From Circinella minor (lineage: Eukaryota > Mucoromycota > Mucoromycetes > Mucorales > Lichtheimiaceae), in contig JAEPRB010000298.1 in NCBI GenBank assembly GCA_016758965.1, positions 1 to 44,670 on the forward strand: a stretch of 44,670 nt of DNA. The letters are read 5' to 3'. Below are positions 23,959 to 34,005 of the stretch, one piece after another. Made by a program: the position numbers and the translations under genes. How positions within the stretch are numbered: position 1 is the first letter of the stretch; the number at the start of each line of letters is the position of its first letter. Under the pieces are notes generated by a model that worked only from the letters and a program-made list of their open reading frames with translations, made no database searches and had not been told where the DNA came from.

Positions 23959-25500
23959 TTACCAACTTCGATAGGGATTTCTACGGCCTATTGCAAGGAT
24001 AGCCTCAACATCTTCTTTATCCATTTCAAAATACTCCAAGTTTGCCTTGATACGGTCAGGAGTAACTGACTTTGGAATTACTATTTTACATGATATACAG
24101 CGAACATCGTATAAATTAAATATCATTCCAGTATAATAGTATCTTTAGAATATGAATTCTTACCAGCGTAACCACGACTGACGCCCCAATTAAGGAGTAC
24201 TTGAACAGGTGTTTTTTTGTATTTTTCAGCGATTTTCAAAACCTTGTTGACAGAAATAAACGGAGACCAGGGGTTTTGCAATATATTTACTATTAGCTAC
24301 TTTACCAATTACCTGATAAACAAAGTTTTTTTGTCACTTACCATTGGATCTGATAACATGGATGGCACACCTGAATACCCAGGGTTTGCGAGAGGACTAT
24401 AATATTTATATTATTAGTTAAATTATCTTGATTTATTTTGATTTAATACTACCATTTATAATTTGAATAAAAGCTTACCTGTATGCAGTAAGAATGATGT
24501 TTTGTCTGTTACAATATTCGAGCATTTCTTCCTGAGGTAAACTTGGATGGATTTCCAACTAAATAAAAAAAAATAACATTAGCATGTATTTTTCACTTTG
24601 CTTTTTTTTCATAAGCAGACAAATTCTATAATAAAAATAAAAATAAAATTAGCATAATGTGATTTTTATTATGTACCTGATTAACTGCTGGCTTAATTTC
24701 ACATTCTTTCAATAACTCTTCCAACATGGCGATAGAAAAGTTACTTACACCTAAAATACAAATTCTGTTAAAAACAGACACACTTATTGTTTTTTTTTCT
24801 ACCCAGGTTTCATATAATATATACCAATGCTTTTCACCAATCCAGCTTTAACAAGCCCTTCCATTGCACGCCAAGTATCAATAATTGGAACATTTGTAGT
24901 AGGAATATCTCCATTTTCGTTAGGTACTTTTAATTGGTCGAACTCATATCCACGAAACTTCCAAGACATGGGCCAATGCATCATATATAAATCAATATAG
25001 TCAAATCCTAAGAGCTTCAAGGAACGTTCGCATGCAGGTCGAACATGTTCTGGTTCATGGAACGTTTGCCAAAGCTTTGTGGTAACGAAAATCTCTTCAC
25101 GAGGAACATCACTTTCACGCACAGCTTTGCCAACAGCTTCCTCAGTACGATCTGCGTGTTGTCGAAAATAGTAATAATAATGAGTTAGAAGGAAAAACAT
25201 ATACTTGAAGAAGGGAAGAAGAAAGTGCTTGACATACATAAATAAGCTGTATCAATATGACGATAGCCAGCTTCTAAAGCAAATTTAGTTCCATTATAAA
25301 CTTGTGTGGCCGCATCATTGCCTCCAAAAGTACCATAACCCACTAAAGGAAAGGTATGACCACTATTAAGCTATACAGATATAAGAAACATATTTGGTTA
25401 GAATTCTCAAGACCTTCAAACAAAAGTGAAAAAAAATAGCGTTATGTGTATCTTTTTTTATATATATTTTTACCTTAACTGTGCGGTTGTGAATCGTCAT
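23959..25500 (-). CDS. Aldo-keto reductase, 298 aa
   Basis: Exons (minus order): 25500-25474, 25370-25238, 25151-24825, 24750-24677, 24558-24479, 24396-24342, 24242-24164, 24080-23959; all GT-AG and in frame. A soluble NAD(P)H-dependent reductase of carbonyl compounds with the (beta/alpha)8 fold. The catalytic tetrad is complete: Asp49 and Tyr54 (GYRHIDTAYLY), Lys79 (FVTTKLW) and His112 (DLYMMHWP). Later blocks also match: GVSNFS, PAVNQLEIHP, TAYSPLANP, and the cofactor-phosphate loop VIPKSVTPDRIKANL. The start ATG gives a typical short beta-hairpin (MTIHNRTVKLNSG). The end is shorter than usual, NPYRSW then TAA, and the stop overlaps a strong donor (GGTAAGT), so a longer spliced C-terminus is possible. 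Substrate unknown. Confidence 0.93.
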
Positions 25501-25845
25501 GAAAAAAAATATGTATTTATTTTGAAGGTTCCTATCAATCACTTTATTTATAATACACCCATCAGATTGTGTAACAGCTAATCAATTGATTCCGAGGAAC
25601 CAAAATCATCCGCATCTTTGAATGATTATTGGGTAAAACCGAGTTTTGGCTATCTTCCGCAGCGGTGGTTTACTAATTAAAGGTAATTTTTATTAAAAGC
25701 CCGCGCAACACGATCCATATTGTTTCAGTTGAAAATTCCGAGCCAAAGAAATAAAGCAGTTTAGTTTATTTTCATTTAAACTTCCAATCTTAAACACTAA
25801 AATGAATGTTACATTGCTATCAAAAACGTAAACAAAGGCGCGGTC
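25501..25845. other. Upstream region of the aldo-keto reductase
   Basis: No gene seen. It holds the reductase promoter (on the minus strand) and borders the transposase remnant to the right. Confidence 0.5.
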
Positions 25846-26330
25846 TTGATGAACAATTTTAACAGAACAGCATTTGCATGCGACAAACCATTGCCCATAT
25901 ACTCTAACGAGCCTGAGAAAGGAGACTTGCTGCTGTTTCTACATTTAAGAAATCAAAAACATAAGATTGTTAATCGCGATCGCACCATGTCCCAGATAGT
26001 CATGCAAGATATTTTTCACAAGCTCCGGGATATGATGCTACGCATTTTTACCATCGATTTCGTATCCAACTTGAACTTTTATGCGTGTAATTAAACAACT
26101 TTAAGTCAAATACATCTACTTCCAAGAAGAGAAAAATGCTACTGGTAAAACCGGTTTCCCTCCATTCATCAACGGAACTGCGACCATACGAATGTTGACA
26201 TATGGTGGATCTGCCGATGCTGTCGATCAGTATATCAAAATGGCGGGCTCCACATAAAGAGAGAGTTTGCTCAAGTTCTGCCAAGGCATTATTGAATGCT
26301 TTGGATACGACATGTAATTACTGACATCGG
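25846..26330 (+). pseudogene. PIF/Harbinger-type transposase remnant
   Basis: Plus-strand fragments in shifting frames resemble the N-terminal half of PIF/Harbinger DDE nucleases: HFYHRFRIQLELL (about 26040-26085; family form FRRRFRM...F) followed by GTATIRMLTYGGSADAVDQY, a single stop, then RESLLKFCQGIIECFGYDM. The family form of this last part is (L)RMLAYG..AD..DEY...GEST..ESL..FC..I...FG. A stop and frame changes break it, and the downstream DDE catalytic part is missing, so it is inactive. An N-terminal frame from 25846 may belong to it. No terminal repeats were found. Confidence 0.65.
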
Positions 26331-26393
26331 TACGTACAATTAGCAATCGCAACCTTTTTGACAAAGCCTAAAACCGACTGACATTTGGCAAAG

Positions 26394-26912
26394 TTCGTTG
26401 AAACAAACACGGACCTCAATTTAAACCATACTCGACCCGGAGAGGATTTAGTAACAATATGGACAGAACGGTTAGAAAAAGTTGCGAAGGAGGAAAACGT
26501 TGATTTGGTAAGATATAAAACGTAATATAATTTAAACAAGAAACTCAAACTTATGCCACTGTATAAAGTTGAAATCGAAGAAGCCAGAGTGGGGCGCAGT
26601 CGCGTTAGCTCTATGGCAGCAAAATTGTAAGTTAATAGGATAATATGCTTGCATAATAATAATTCACTAACTTCATTGATCAAACCAGCAAGAACACAAC
26701 CCAGCGCACACACCTCTATTTCTTCACCGACCAACTTGAATGTTCTCCTTTCGCCTAGCGATAAAGATACCATCAATTACAACTTTGGCCGGGTTGATGA
26801 AAATGAAAAATGTTTTTGGGGTATCAAACCTGCTACCATTGAAGATCCAAGTCAAGAGTATAATCACCAATTATCCGATGAAGAACAATCAACATGTATT
26901 CTAACGAATTGA
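26394..26912 (+). CDS. Spliced-looking hypothetical ORF, 5' end unknown
   Basis: Three exon-like blocks join in frame with good GT-AG sites: 26394-26507 (reading FVETNTDLNLNHTRPGEDLV on to AKEENVDL), 26541-26626 (KLKLMPLYKVEIEEARVG to SSMAAKL) and 26693-26912 (ending DEEQSTCILTN, stop). The composition is protein-like, with a Ser/Thr-rich stretch and acidic C-terminus. There is no ATG in the first block, so an upstream exon is missing or the gene is truncated; the ATG in block two (26552) is the first available. It directly follows the Harbinger remnant and could be its accessory ORF or an unrelated lineage-specific gene. I do not recognise it. Confidence 0.35.
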
Positions 26913-27049
26913 TAGGTTGTTTAGTTGTGTGATACTGAAGCAACCGCACATAGTATAATAAATTACTAGGTACAAGGTGCGTTCAAGAATTGATCACGAG
27001 TTGAGAGTCTGGTCAGCAGACACGCGGTCAAATACAAATATTCGACTAG

Positions 27050-27728
27050 TTGTCAAGAACTACACGGTTTGTGGTTGATCGTATGGTCATGGGCTATGCA
27101 TTGAGTTATAAATACCCTCAGTACGTATTATATAAGCACTGTAAAACGCCAAAAATACACATACGCTTTGAAACTCTTTGTAGTCTTTCCCAGTCTTTGG
27201 TATTGTATTTAGGGGATGAAAATTGGGTAAAGGTCATTTCTGAATACCAACTCAATCGTATTGATGATTATGGTGAAGCATTATTTCCACCTCTACCACT
27301 AAATATTACAAAGATTTTAGACAATATTGCAAAACTAGTAAGAATAGTATATGTGTTTATGTTTTGGGCGCATTTAGATAGAACAGCTGCTACTTGAGCA
27401 ATCATACTCCTGTTTTATTATTACCACACAATTTAACATTTTGGATTTTATTTCATACTCTTTTAGGAAACGCTACCTAAAGCATACCATTACTGCAGAA
27501 CTTTGCTTTGAAGCGCAACCTATCAAAGATCTCTTTGAAGCCTTGCTACCAACTGGAGTTATCAAGCCATCTCGGCGATTCTTTCATAAACGATGGTATT
27601 CTAGACATTGGAAAATCGTAGGATTGGATCTGTTCTACGAAATATGGGGATATTTGAAGACGATAGCAAAGGACAGTGAGGTTACGTTGAAATTATATAT
27701 TTTTTTTATTAAAGACAAAATTAATTGA
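27050..27728 (+). CDS. Hypothetical two-exon ORF
   Basis: An open block 27050-27337 starts right after an acceptor-like CGACTAG and joins in frame through a GT-AG intron to 27483-27728 (stop). It reads VVDRMVMGYALSYKYPQYV ... ILDNIAKL then HTITAELCFEAQPIKDLFEA ... KTIAKDSE. The first ATG is at 27080. Composition is protein-like (aromatic and charged residues evenly spread), unlike AT noise. There is no recognised domain. It may continue the blocks at 26394-26912, or be a separate gene or a fragment of a repeated mucoralean family. The last residues (LYIFFIKDKIN) look like run-on into non-coding DNA. Confidence 0.35.
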
Positions 27729-28126
27729 GCACACCCTGATTCAGCTTCTTGCTCTCGTCAGCTCACAAAGAGGGGTACTGAAAAACCTGCTGGGCAGCAG
27801 GAAAAATATGTAGGTGCAACATCAGTAAATGGGGTACAAAAATAAAAGAAAGAAGATAGAGTTCAGTGATAATAACAGTGATAAGAACTAGGAGAGGGTT
27901 GACAGCATCTATGCTAAATGGAAGGGTTGATAGAACTATAATGTTAGATATAAAGCGGGAGTCATTCGGCTTTTTTTTTGTTTTTTTAATAATAAATGAC
28001 TTTTTTTTTTTTAGTGTTAGTAGGTTCAAAGCTGGTGGCGCCTTGGTATTATAGAATTTGAATCTTGACTGTTGATTACAGTTGATGAGGGCTTGACATG
28101 GCATGATCATAGTCTGCTTGATTGAT
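27729..28126. other. Non-coding spacer
   Basis: No supported gene. Overlapping frames on both strands (27763-28110) are carried by T/A runs. Confidence 0.45.
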
Positions 28127-28595
28127 TCATCCTTGTGAATTGAAAAAGCTTGCTATTTTACCCATCAAGATAAAAGGTTGTGCTGCAATGGCGCGCAGGC
28201 ATCGAGTTCGATGACACTGCTTGGAAATAGTATCTCGTTCGGAAATGGAACATTTTTTATACTTTGGATCTTTAAGGTTATCCTGGTGAGTTGGGTCAAA
28301 ATCTTTAAGAATGGGAATCTTGGCAATTTGCATAATTGATATGATTTCTGGTAAGTAGTGGTGGTGTACTAGTAGACCAATAATGTTTCTACCTGGGAAA
28401 GAGATATCTAAAATACGTGAAGTATTGATGTTCAAGTGGCGAAGTAGTTCACGTGTTTCCTGTCTTGTAGTACGTTGTTGACATGGAATGTGGACGTAGT
28501 TGAATTTGGGTTGGGTGGTGAAATTGGAAGAAATTGCTTGCTTCAGTAGTGTTGGTTACACATATATTATTTATGCTGGCGGGGTTATTATCCAT
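28127..28595 (-). pseudogene. Second ORF of a two-ORF cassette, frameshifted
   Basis: An ATG at 28595 opens MDNNPASINNICVTNTTEAS and runs 48 codons to a TGA near 28450. An overlapping frame carries on from about 28570 to the stop at 28127 and reads KFNYVHIPCQQRTTRQ, ETRELLRHLNINTSRILDIS, FPGRNIIGLLVHHHYLPEII and so on to a basic CHRTRCLRAIAAQPF end. One frameshift between the two frames would connect them. The ATG overlaps the stop of the preceding ORF by 8 bases (ATGGATAA), the arrangement of consecutive retroelement ORFs. I do not recognise the family; a LINE-like first-ORF role is only a guess. Confidence 0.4.
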
Positions 28596-29178
28596 TAACG
28601 TATCGAAGTTTTTTGTTGGGTCGTTCGTGAGTAGTAGGACTAATAGAAGTAGTTGGTGCAGGACGAGCCTGTTTAATACGTTCTGTAAGTTGTGGAGGTG
28701 TTGTAGCAGTCAGCTTAGTAGTAATATTTTTACTATTTGCTGAAGGTGGAGTTGCTTCATCACGGGGATTGAGCGTTGGTTGCTTTTGGTGAGTTTTGGT
28801 TGGTGGTGACTTTGACGATGTCGGTTGTGATGGTGACAATGTCAATGAGGTTTGTGGCAAAGTGGTTTTTGGTTTGTCCAATGTAGTGGACATGGGTGAG
28901 AGGGTCATTGAGAACACGGAATGAGTGCTCAAAAATGGCGGTGGTTGAGTCGTTTTTTTTTGCGAGAGCTGTTTCAAGTTCCTTGACTTTGGCTCGCAAG
29001 GATTCACAGAGCTTGTTAACACGATCAAATTGCTGACGGTAGTATTGTTCATTATCTTTGGCCTGGCGAAGAAGATCCTTAGGAGACAGACGGAACGAAT
29101 CCGCTGCCTTCCGAACTTCCTCTGAGTTAGGTTTGTGGTAGTGTTTCGTAATGGTTTTGTCTGTATGCTAAACACTTT
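28588..29178 (-). pseudogene. Coiled-coil plus Ser/Thr/Pro-rich ORF with a frameshift at an A9 run
   Basis: The minus strand first reads a helical, coiled-coil-like block (SEEVRKAADSFRLSPKDLLR ... YRQQFDRVNKLCESLRAKVK ... LETALAKK) in one frame, then switches at a run of nine A (28955-28963 region) to a second frame rich in Pro, Ser, Thr and Gln that ends ERIKQARPAPTTSISPTT ... KKLRYVNG. Read without the shift, the first frame ends at NAQSP (28760). The combination resembles a Gag-like or LINE ORF1-like protein: coiled coil then a disordered basic tail. The shift could be decay, a sequencing slip in the homopolymer, or programmed. No start codon was fixed; the frame is open back to about 29178. 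Confidence 0.4.
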
Positions 29179-29240
29179 CCAAGAAAAGTGTTTTAAAAGC
29201 GGAAAAGGGCCCAGTGAGGTTACAGTCGAGCCCCGCTTTT
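29170..29240. other. Two consecutive hairpins between divergent ORFs
   Basis: Hairpin 1 is AAACACTTT-CCAAGA-AAAGTGTTT (29170-29193), a perfect 9-bp stem. Hairpin 2 pairs AAAAGCGG (29195-29202) with CCGCTTTT (29233-29240), with a possible inner GGGC/GCCC pairing, and is followed by more T. They sit between the minus-strand cassette ending at about 29178 and the plus-strand ORF starting at 29283. Function unknown. Confidence 0.5.
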
Positions 29241-29282
29241 TTCACAGCTTGCTTGAGTGTATTGTACTGAGATATTGTATAG

Positions 29283-29609
29283 ATGCCAACTGTAGGAGAA
29301 TATAATGCTGCTAGAGAACAACGAAATGCTGAGCGTACAGTAGCTGTTGAGCAAGAGAATGCACAACATAGAGTGTTGAAAATGGAGGATCGTATTGGTG
29401 TATTAGAAGCACAGAAAGCGGGACTGGTAAACCGTGTGGAAGCGATGAAAGATGTTATTGCCAGATAGGCTCAACAAGAAGCGCCCTGGGTTGTAGACCA
29501 AGTTGGTACAGCCATACCTGTACAAAGTGTTCCAGTGGTTTGTGTTCCAACTGTATCTATAAGAAAGTTGATAAATTTCCAATTAAAAAAATATGGGGAT
29601 TTGGCCTGA
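29283..29609 (+). pseudogene. Coiled-coil ORF with one in-frame stop
   Basis: From ATG 29283 the frame reads a Glu/Arg/Ala-rich coiled coil (YNAAREQRNAERTVAVEQEN ... RIGVLEAQKAGLVNRVEAM) to a TAG at 29466-29468, then stays open in the same frame for 46 more codons (AQQEAPWVVDQVGTAIPVQS ... RKLINFQLKKYGDLA) to TGA 29607-29609. The protein-like second half suggests a single nonsense change in a once longer ORF, probably belonging to a mobile element like its neighbours. No family recognised. Confidence 0.4.
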
Positions 29610-29699
29610 AAGTAGTCCAAAAATCGTGGGTGTGCAAAAAGTGAAGGGGTGCAAAAAACGGGGATTTACCATAATGCAGAAGGGTAACAATGAAGGTAA

Positions 29700-30011
29700 C
29701 TATATTATGCATCATTATCCTCTGTTAGAATTGAACACACAAGTAAAGCGAATTCAGACGCTATCAACAAGAAACGAACGGTATCTGCTAGTGATTCCGT
29801 AATGAATCGTAAAATGGGACACAGAGTTGATGTTAAGTACGCTACCTGTGATGCGGAAATCGGATGCATTGAGATTGGCAAAAGACATGATCAAACCAAA
29901 GAAATGAAAGGCGGTTTAGTTAAAATGACTTTGATCATGCATGATATTCTTATTAACTGGCAACAACTGAAAAGACACTTCAAGAAGTGCATGTTCTTGG
30001 ATATGTTATAA
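29700..30011 (+). pseudogene. Fragment of a repeated-family ORF with nuclease-like motif pattern
   Basis: The frame is open from 29700 and reads ... SASDSVMNRKMGHRVDVKY then ATCDAEIGCIEIGKRHDQTK EMKGGLVKMTLIMHDIL to a stop at 30009-30011. The pattern GxxVDxxY ... EIGCxEIG ... TKExxxGxxKMxxxMxDxL matches, from memory, an expanded fungal family whose Asp and Glu spacing is reminiscent of PD-(D/E)XK nucleases. The N-terminal portion is missing and no plausible start exists before Met at 29802. The family and the nuclease idea are inference. Confidence 0.35.
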
Positions 30012-31347
30012 ACGGTTTGTATAATATGCTATAGCCTACCAGTGGTTTGGAATTGTTAGGTTCTGAATAATGATCAGCTCTTATATATAGGCTCAAAAAT
30101 CACCATGATTGACATGGATTCGCCCAAGGGATACGTCGCAAGAATCCAACACTCCCCCCTCCCCCATTTTATACATTTTATGCAAATCCACGCATTTGTT
30201 CTCTGTTGACTTTGAAAAATTGACCATGAAAAAAAATTATATCACCTAGAGAAATTTTCACCTAGAAGAGAGTAGGTTCTTTATTTATATTTATATCTAT
30301 AAGTAAATTTGATCCACCTTCTCATTTTTTAACCTCAAACACAATAATATACACATAATACCCATACTCAGTATATTTGCGATTAGTTATTTATGGTGAT
30401 TTTTTAACATAAAAAAAACGTATGGCCAATTTTTTTAAGGTCAACCGAGAACAAATAAGTGGGTAGTATTATCAATTTTTTATACTGTTTTGCCGTTTGT
30501 AAAATCAATTGAATTGACCCATTTTAAACTCTTTCAAAATAAAAAACCACCAAGTTAAAATTTTGACAATAGTTTACAAATGTTTTATAATATAGCATAT
30601 TTTGCTAATAATTTGTTGTTGTCACGACACTATTATTATTCATACAACACTTAATTTTAGTAGTATCAACTTGAGATCCTCCTCTCCCCTTTGCACCTGA
30701 AACAAATGGATACTTGTTCGCCTTAGAAACTAAAAAGATACAAAATATCTCAGTATACTGACAAACAAAAGGTTGTCGAATTTTATCTTTACTCGTTCAT
30801 TACTAGAACACACCTATATGAAGGGGAACACGGAAGTTCGCAACCACTCAGATTTTCAACAAAAAGAAAATGGGAACACAACGTGGTGTGTCATTGAAAA
30901 GCTTTCTGTCTCGAATATCGTGTGTATGGATAGTCACAAAGTATGTTGCGAAGCAACACTCTGTCGTCCGGCAACTTGGATATAAACTAATTTTTAAGAA
31001 CAAACAAAAAACTTTTATATAATTAAATACCTTATCATCATAACGATTCCAAAATTTACATTGCGTTTTGAAACACCACTCTTCCTTCTGACGTTATCGA
31101 AAAGCTGAAGGAGAAAAAGGAAAAAAGAGCTGATGATAATAGCCTCGTACGAGAGGGAAACCTACCGTCAGTGATACCATGATATTTACAAAATTAATAC
31201 CATACTAACTGAAACATGCACTTATATTAGCAAGTGAGAAATCAAGCCAAAGCAAAACCATCATCGCTCTAAAACCTTTAAATCTCTATATTACGCTTCA
31301 TGCAGGCCTTAGCGTGAGATAATATAAAATGGTGTTGATTAAATAAA
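30012..31347. other. Gene-free AT-rich spacer left of the MITE
   Basis: No supported gene. A frame at 30773-30985 is open for 70 codons with a mixed composition but has no recognisable motif. Confidence 0.5.
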
Positions 31348-31810
31348 AGGGAATTGCTACGGACACCCCAAAAACATACTATATTAAGTAATTTCAGCTA
31401 TTACGGACACCCCACTTTTATATTTTTTCAAGGGCACACAGCAAATTGATATATATTAATCACATCGTATCCAGCCATTTATACACTATCTTTACAGCTA
31501 TTATCGTTATACGACTTATAAATGTTTATGAAACTTATATTATCAGCTCGACTTTTTATAAAAGCAATCAATATTTCTTATGGTTTCTTACTATATTTAT
31601 TATGTACATAAGTAGAAATTGTAGGCCTTATGAAAGCGAGACAAACAAGGAATCATATATACTTTTAATATTACATATGAGCGGCCAAACAAGCGCTATT
31701 GGTGTTGACAACGCTGTTACTATAGTTTATATGGTCTAAGAACTTATTTGATAACTGTTTATTTGTGGGGTGTCCGTAAGCAAAATATGGGGTGTCCGTA
31801 GCAATTCCCT
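31348..31810. mobile_element. 463-bp MITE with perfect 23-bp terminal inverted repeats
   Basis: The left end (31348-31370) begins AGGGAATTGCTACGG and the right end (31788-31810) is its exact inverse over 23 bp. A second copy of the inner motif CGGACACCCCA occurs at each end (about 31404-31414 and, inverted, 31766-31776), giving paired sites likely to bind a transposase. The flanks share AAA, or AAATAAA against AAATAGA, so the target duplication is unclear. An internal 97-codon frame (31446-31739) is not kept in the second copy and is not a gene. Non-autonomous. Confidence 0.85.
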
Positions 31811-32938
31811 AAATAGAAAACTGAAAGTTGACAAGGGGGGGGGGCGTTATGTTTTGCAAAAATATAAATTAAAAGAGGGGGGAATATACACGTCACTGAA
31901 AGAAATTGAGTCCTCAGTATATATTTGACTATATATTATGCAAACTATATCTTTGGTATTTTTTTGCACTACAAAATATGCATCCCGTGTCCCCCATCGT
32001 AGTATTATTGAAAAACCATTACATTACAACTTACTTATAATTATATCCTAGTTATAAATAAGGATGATAATGGTCTTTGAAACTGTGATCACTTGATAAA
32101 TTTCTACGGGACAATGTAAATCCATAATTATCGTCGCATAAAAAATCTTAAAGTAAACAAAACAAAAAAAAAAGATACACATTCTGTATAATGTTTTGCT
32201 TGCTCCCAAGATCAACCAGAACAAGAACGGATAATAAACTCAGATTAATTTGACAAGAAATTATTCTCGACTTAGTTCCCAATAAGTTTTCCCTGTTCTT
32301 AATTGACATCATAGTCACAAAGTATTGCTTCTTGCGCATAAACTTTTTTTCATTCGTAATACTTCATTATCTCTCTTCATAATAGTAGTAAACACTTGTT
32401 CTATCTTCGGATATACTTATCTAAAAGCAATAACAATGTTTTATTATTTTTCCATGAGCGTGTATGTTAATTATGCAATAATAGATCATCATATACTATT
32501 AATGATATGTTATTAGCTGGTGATTAAAAATATAACTCCTAACTCCTCCATACTGCATCATAACAACAAGAATGCATAAAAGGAAAAGAATTTATTTATT
32601 ATTAATTGCCAGACGTATCAGTAATCAAGTACAGAAGTATCTGTAACTAAACAAGGTTATATTTTTTTGTGTGATATACAGACATTATTCTTTTAGGGAT
32701 GCATAGAAGAAAAAAATGATGAAAGGCATTATAATAATAAACCAAGAAACGTGGTAAACACTATAATCCAAATGTTCATGTGCCGACTCTTTTTTAGTCA
32801 AGACCACAGGCGGGCTTTTTTGGTGTAAGGTCCAAAAAAAAACTAGAGTGAATTGATTATAAGGCACCATATACACATACTTTTTATTTTTATTCTTCTG
32901 TTATATACCAAAAATCAACTTTAATAAGAATTACCGAA
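31811..32938. other. Intergenic region upstream of the Vps9 gene
   Basis: No supported gene. Short frames (32148-32516, 32685-32876) are AT-driven. A G9 run lies near 31836. The right part holds the promoter of the Vps9-type gene. Confidence 0.55.
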
Positions 32939-33956
32939 ATGGACATTAATAATAATAAAAGGGCAAAAGAGGAAAATAACGATAATACTAATAGCTCGTC
33001 AACAGATCCCGATACACTTGTTGATGAATTCGATGAAAAAGTGGGGTTACACTCAGAAAGTAGTGCCATGGCCGAACCAGAAGACGAATTGGATGAAAAA
33101 ACAGCCTTACAACAGCAAGACCATCAAAATGAATTGGACGCATTGCTAGAAGATACACCTCCTTCGTCAAGGTTTATAAAAGTTCTTCTTTTGCTTTTTT
33201 AGAACATTTATGCTTTTAAGAAACGTCATTAACTTTAATTCTCTCTTTCGCTCTCTTCCTGTCTGTCTCCATTACATATATTATGTGAATCTTTCTTAAA
33301 AAAACAGACCTGATAGTCGTGGTAATGACGGTCAAGAGACAACTAAACGTAATGAAGCTGAATTACAGCATATTTTCAATCAGTTTGACGAAGATAAGGA
33401 TAAGGATAAAAAAATGGATAAGAAGGAAGAAAATCAACAGGGACAAGAACCACAAGAACAACAAGAACAGCCAAATGAACAACAAATTGAACAACAAAAA
33501 GAACAAGAAACAAATACAGGTAATGTGTATTATGATTACGATAATTAAAAGCAATAATATATATATACTAAAAATAAGGAGTAAATATGTTTCTATCAGG
33601 TGTTGATAAACGTACATCAATTGCCAGTGAATCAAGTACTTCAACTACAGCTCGACCAACTTCTTTAGCAGAAATAAAACGAACAGCAGAGGAAACAAAA
33701 GGACGAGAAAGGCAAGAGTTACCATTCGATTTTAATCGATTCCTAGAACAAATGAGACGCCGTGGTGCTGTTCCTATTACTCGTTATTTCAAAAGGTAAT
33801 ATACATATGTACATTATACTTATGTTATGGAATGTGGGGTTCTAAACTAATAAATATATGATTATTATTCTGACACATAGCTTTCTTCAAGCATTTGAAC
33901 GTCGACCTTGGGCTGTTAATGAACAAATAAAAATTATTCAAGATTTTTTGGATGTA

Positions 33957-34005
<49 letters not shown>

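Noticed and set aside
18954..25500. P450 plus aldo-keto reductase as a secondary-metabolite gene cluster
   Set aside because: Only two oxidoreductases, 2.4 kb apart, with no core synthase, transporter or regulator beside them.
31446..31739. 97-codon frame inside the MITE, a candidate transposon protein
   Set aside because: The homologous second copy at 40408-40847 does not keep the frame, and the translation is AT-driven.
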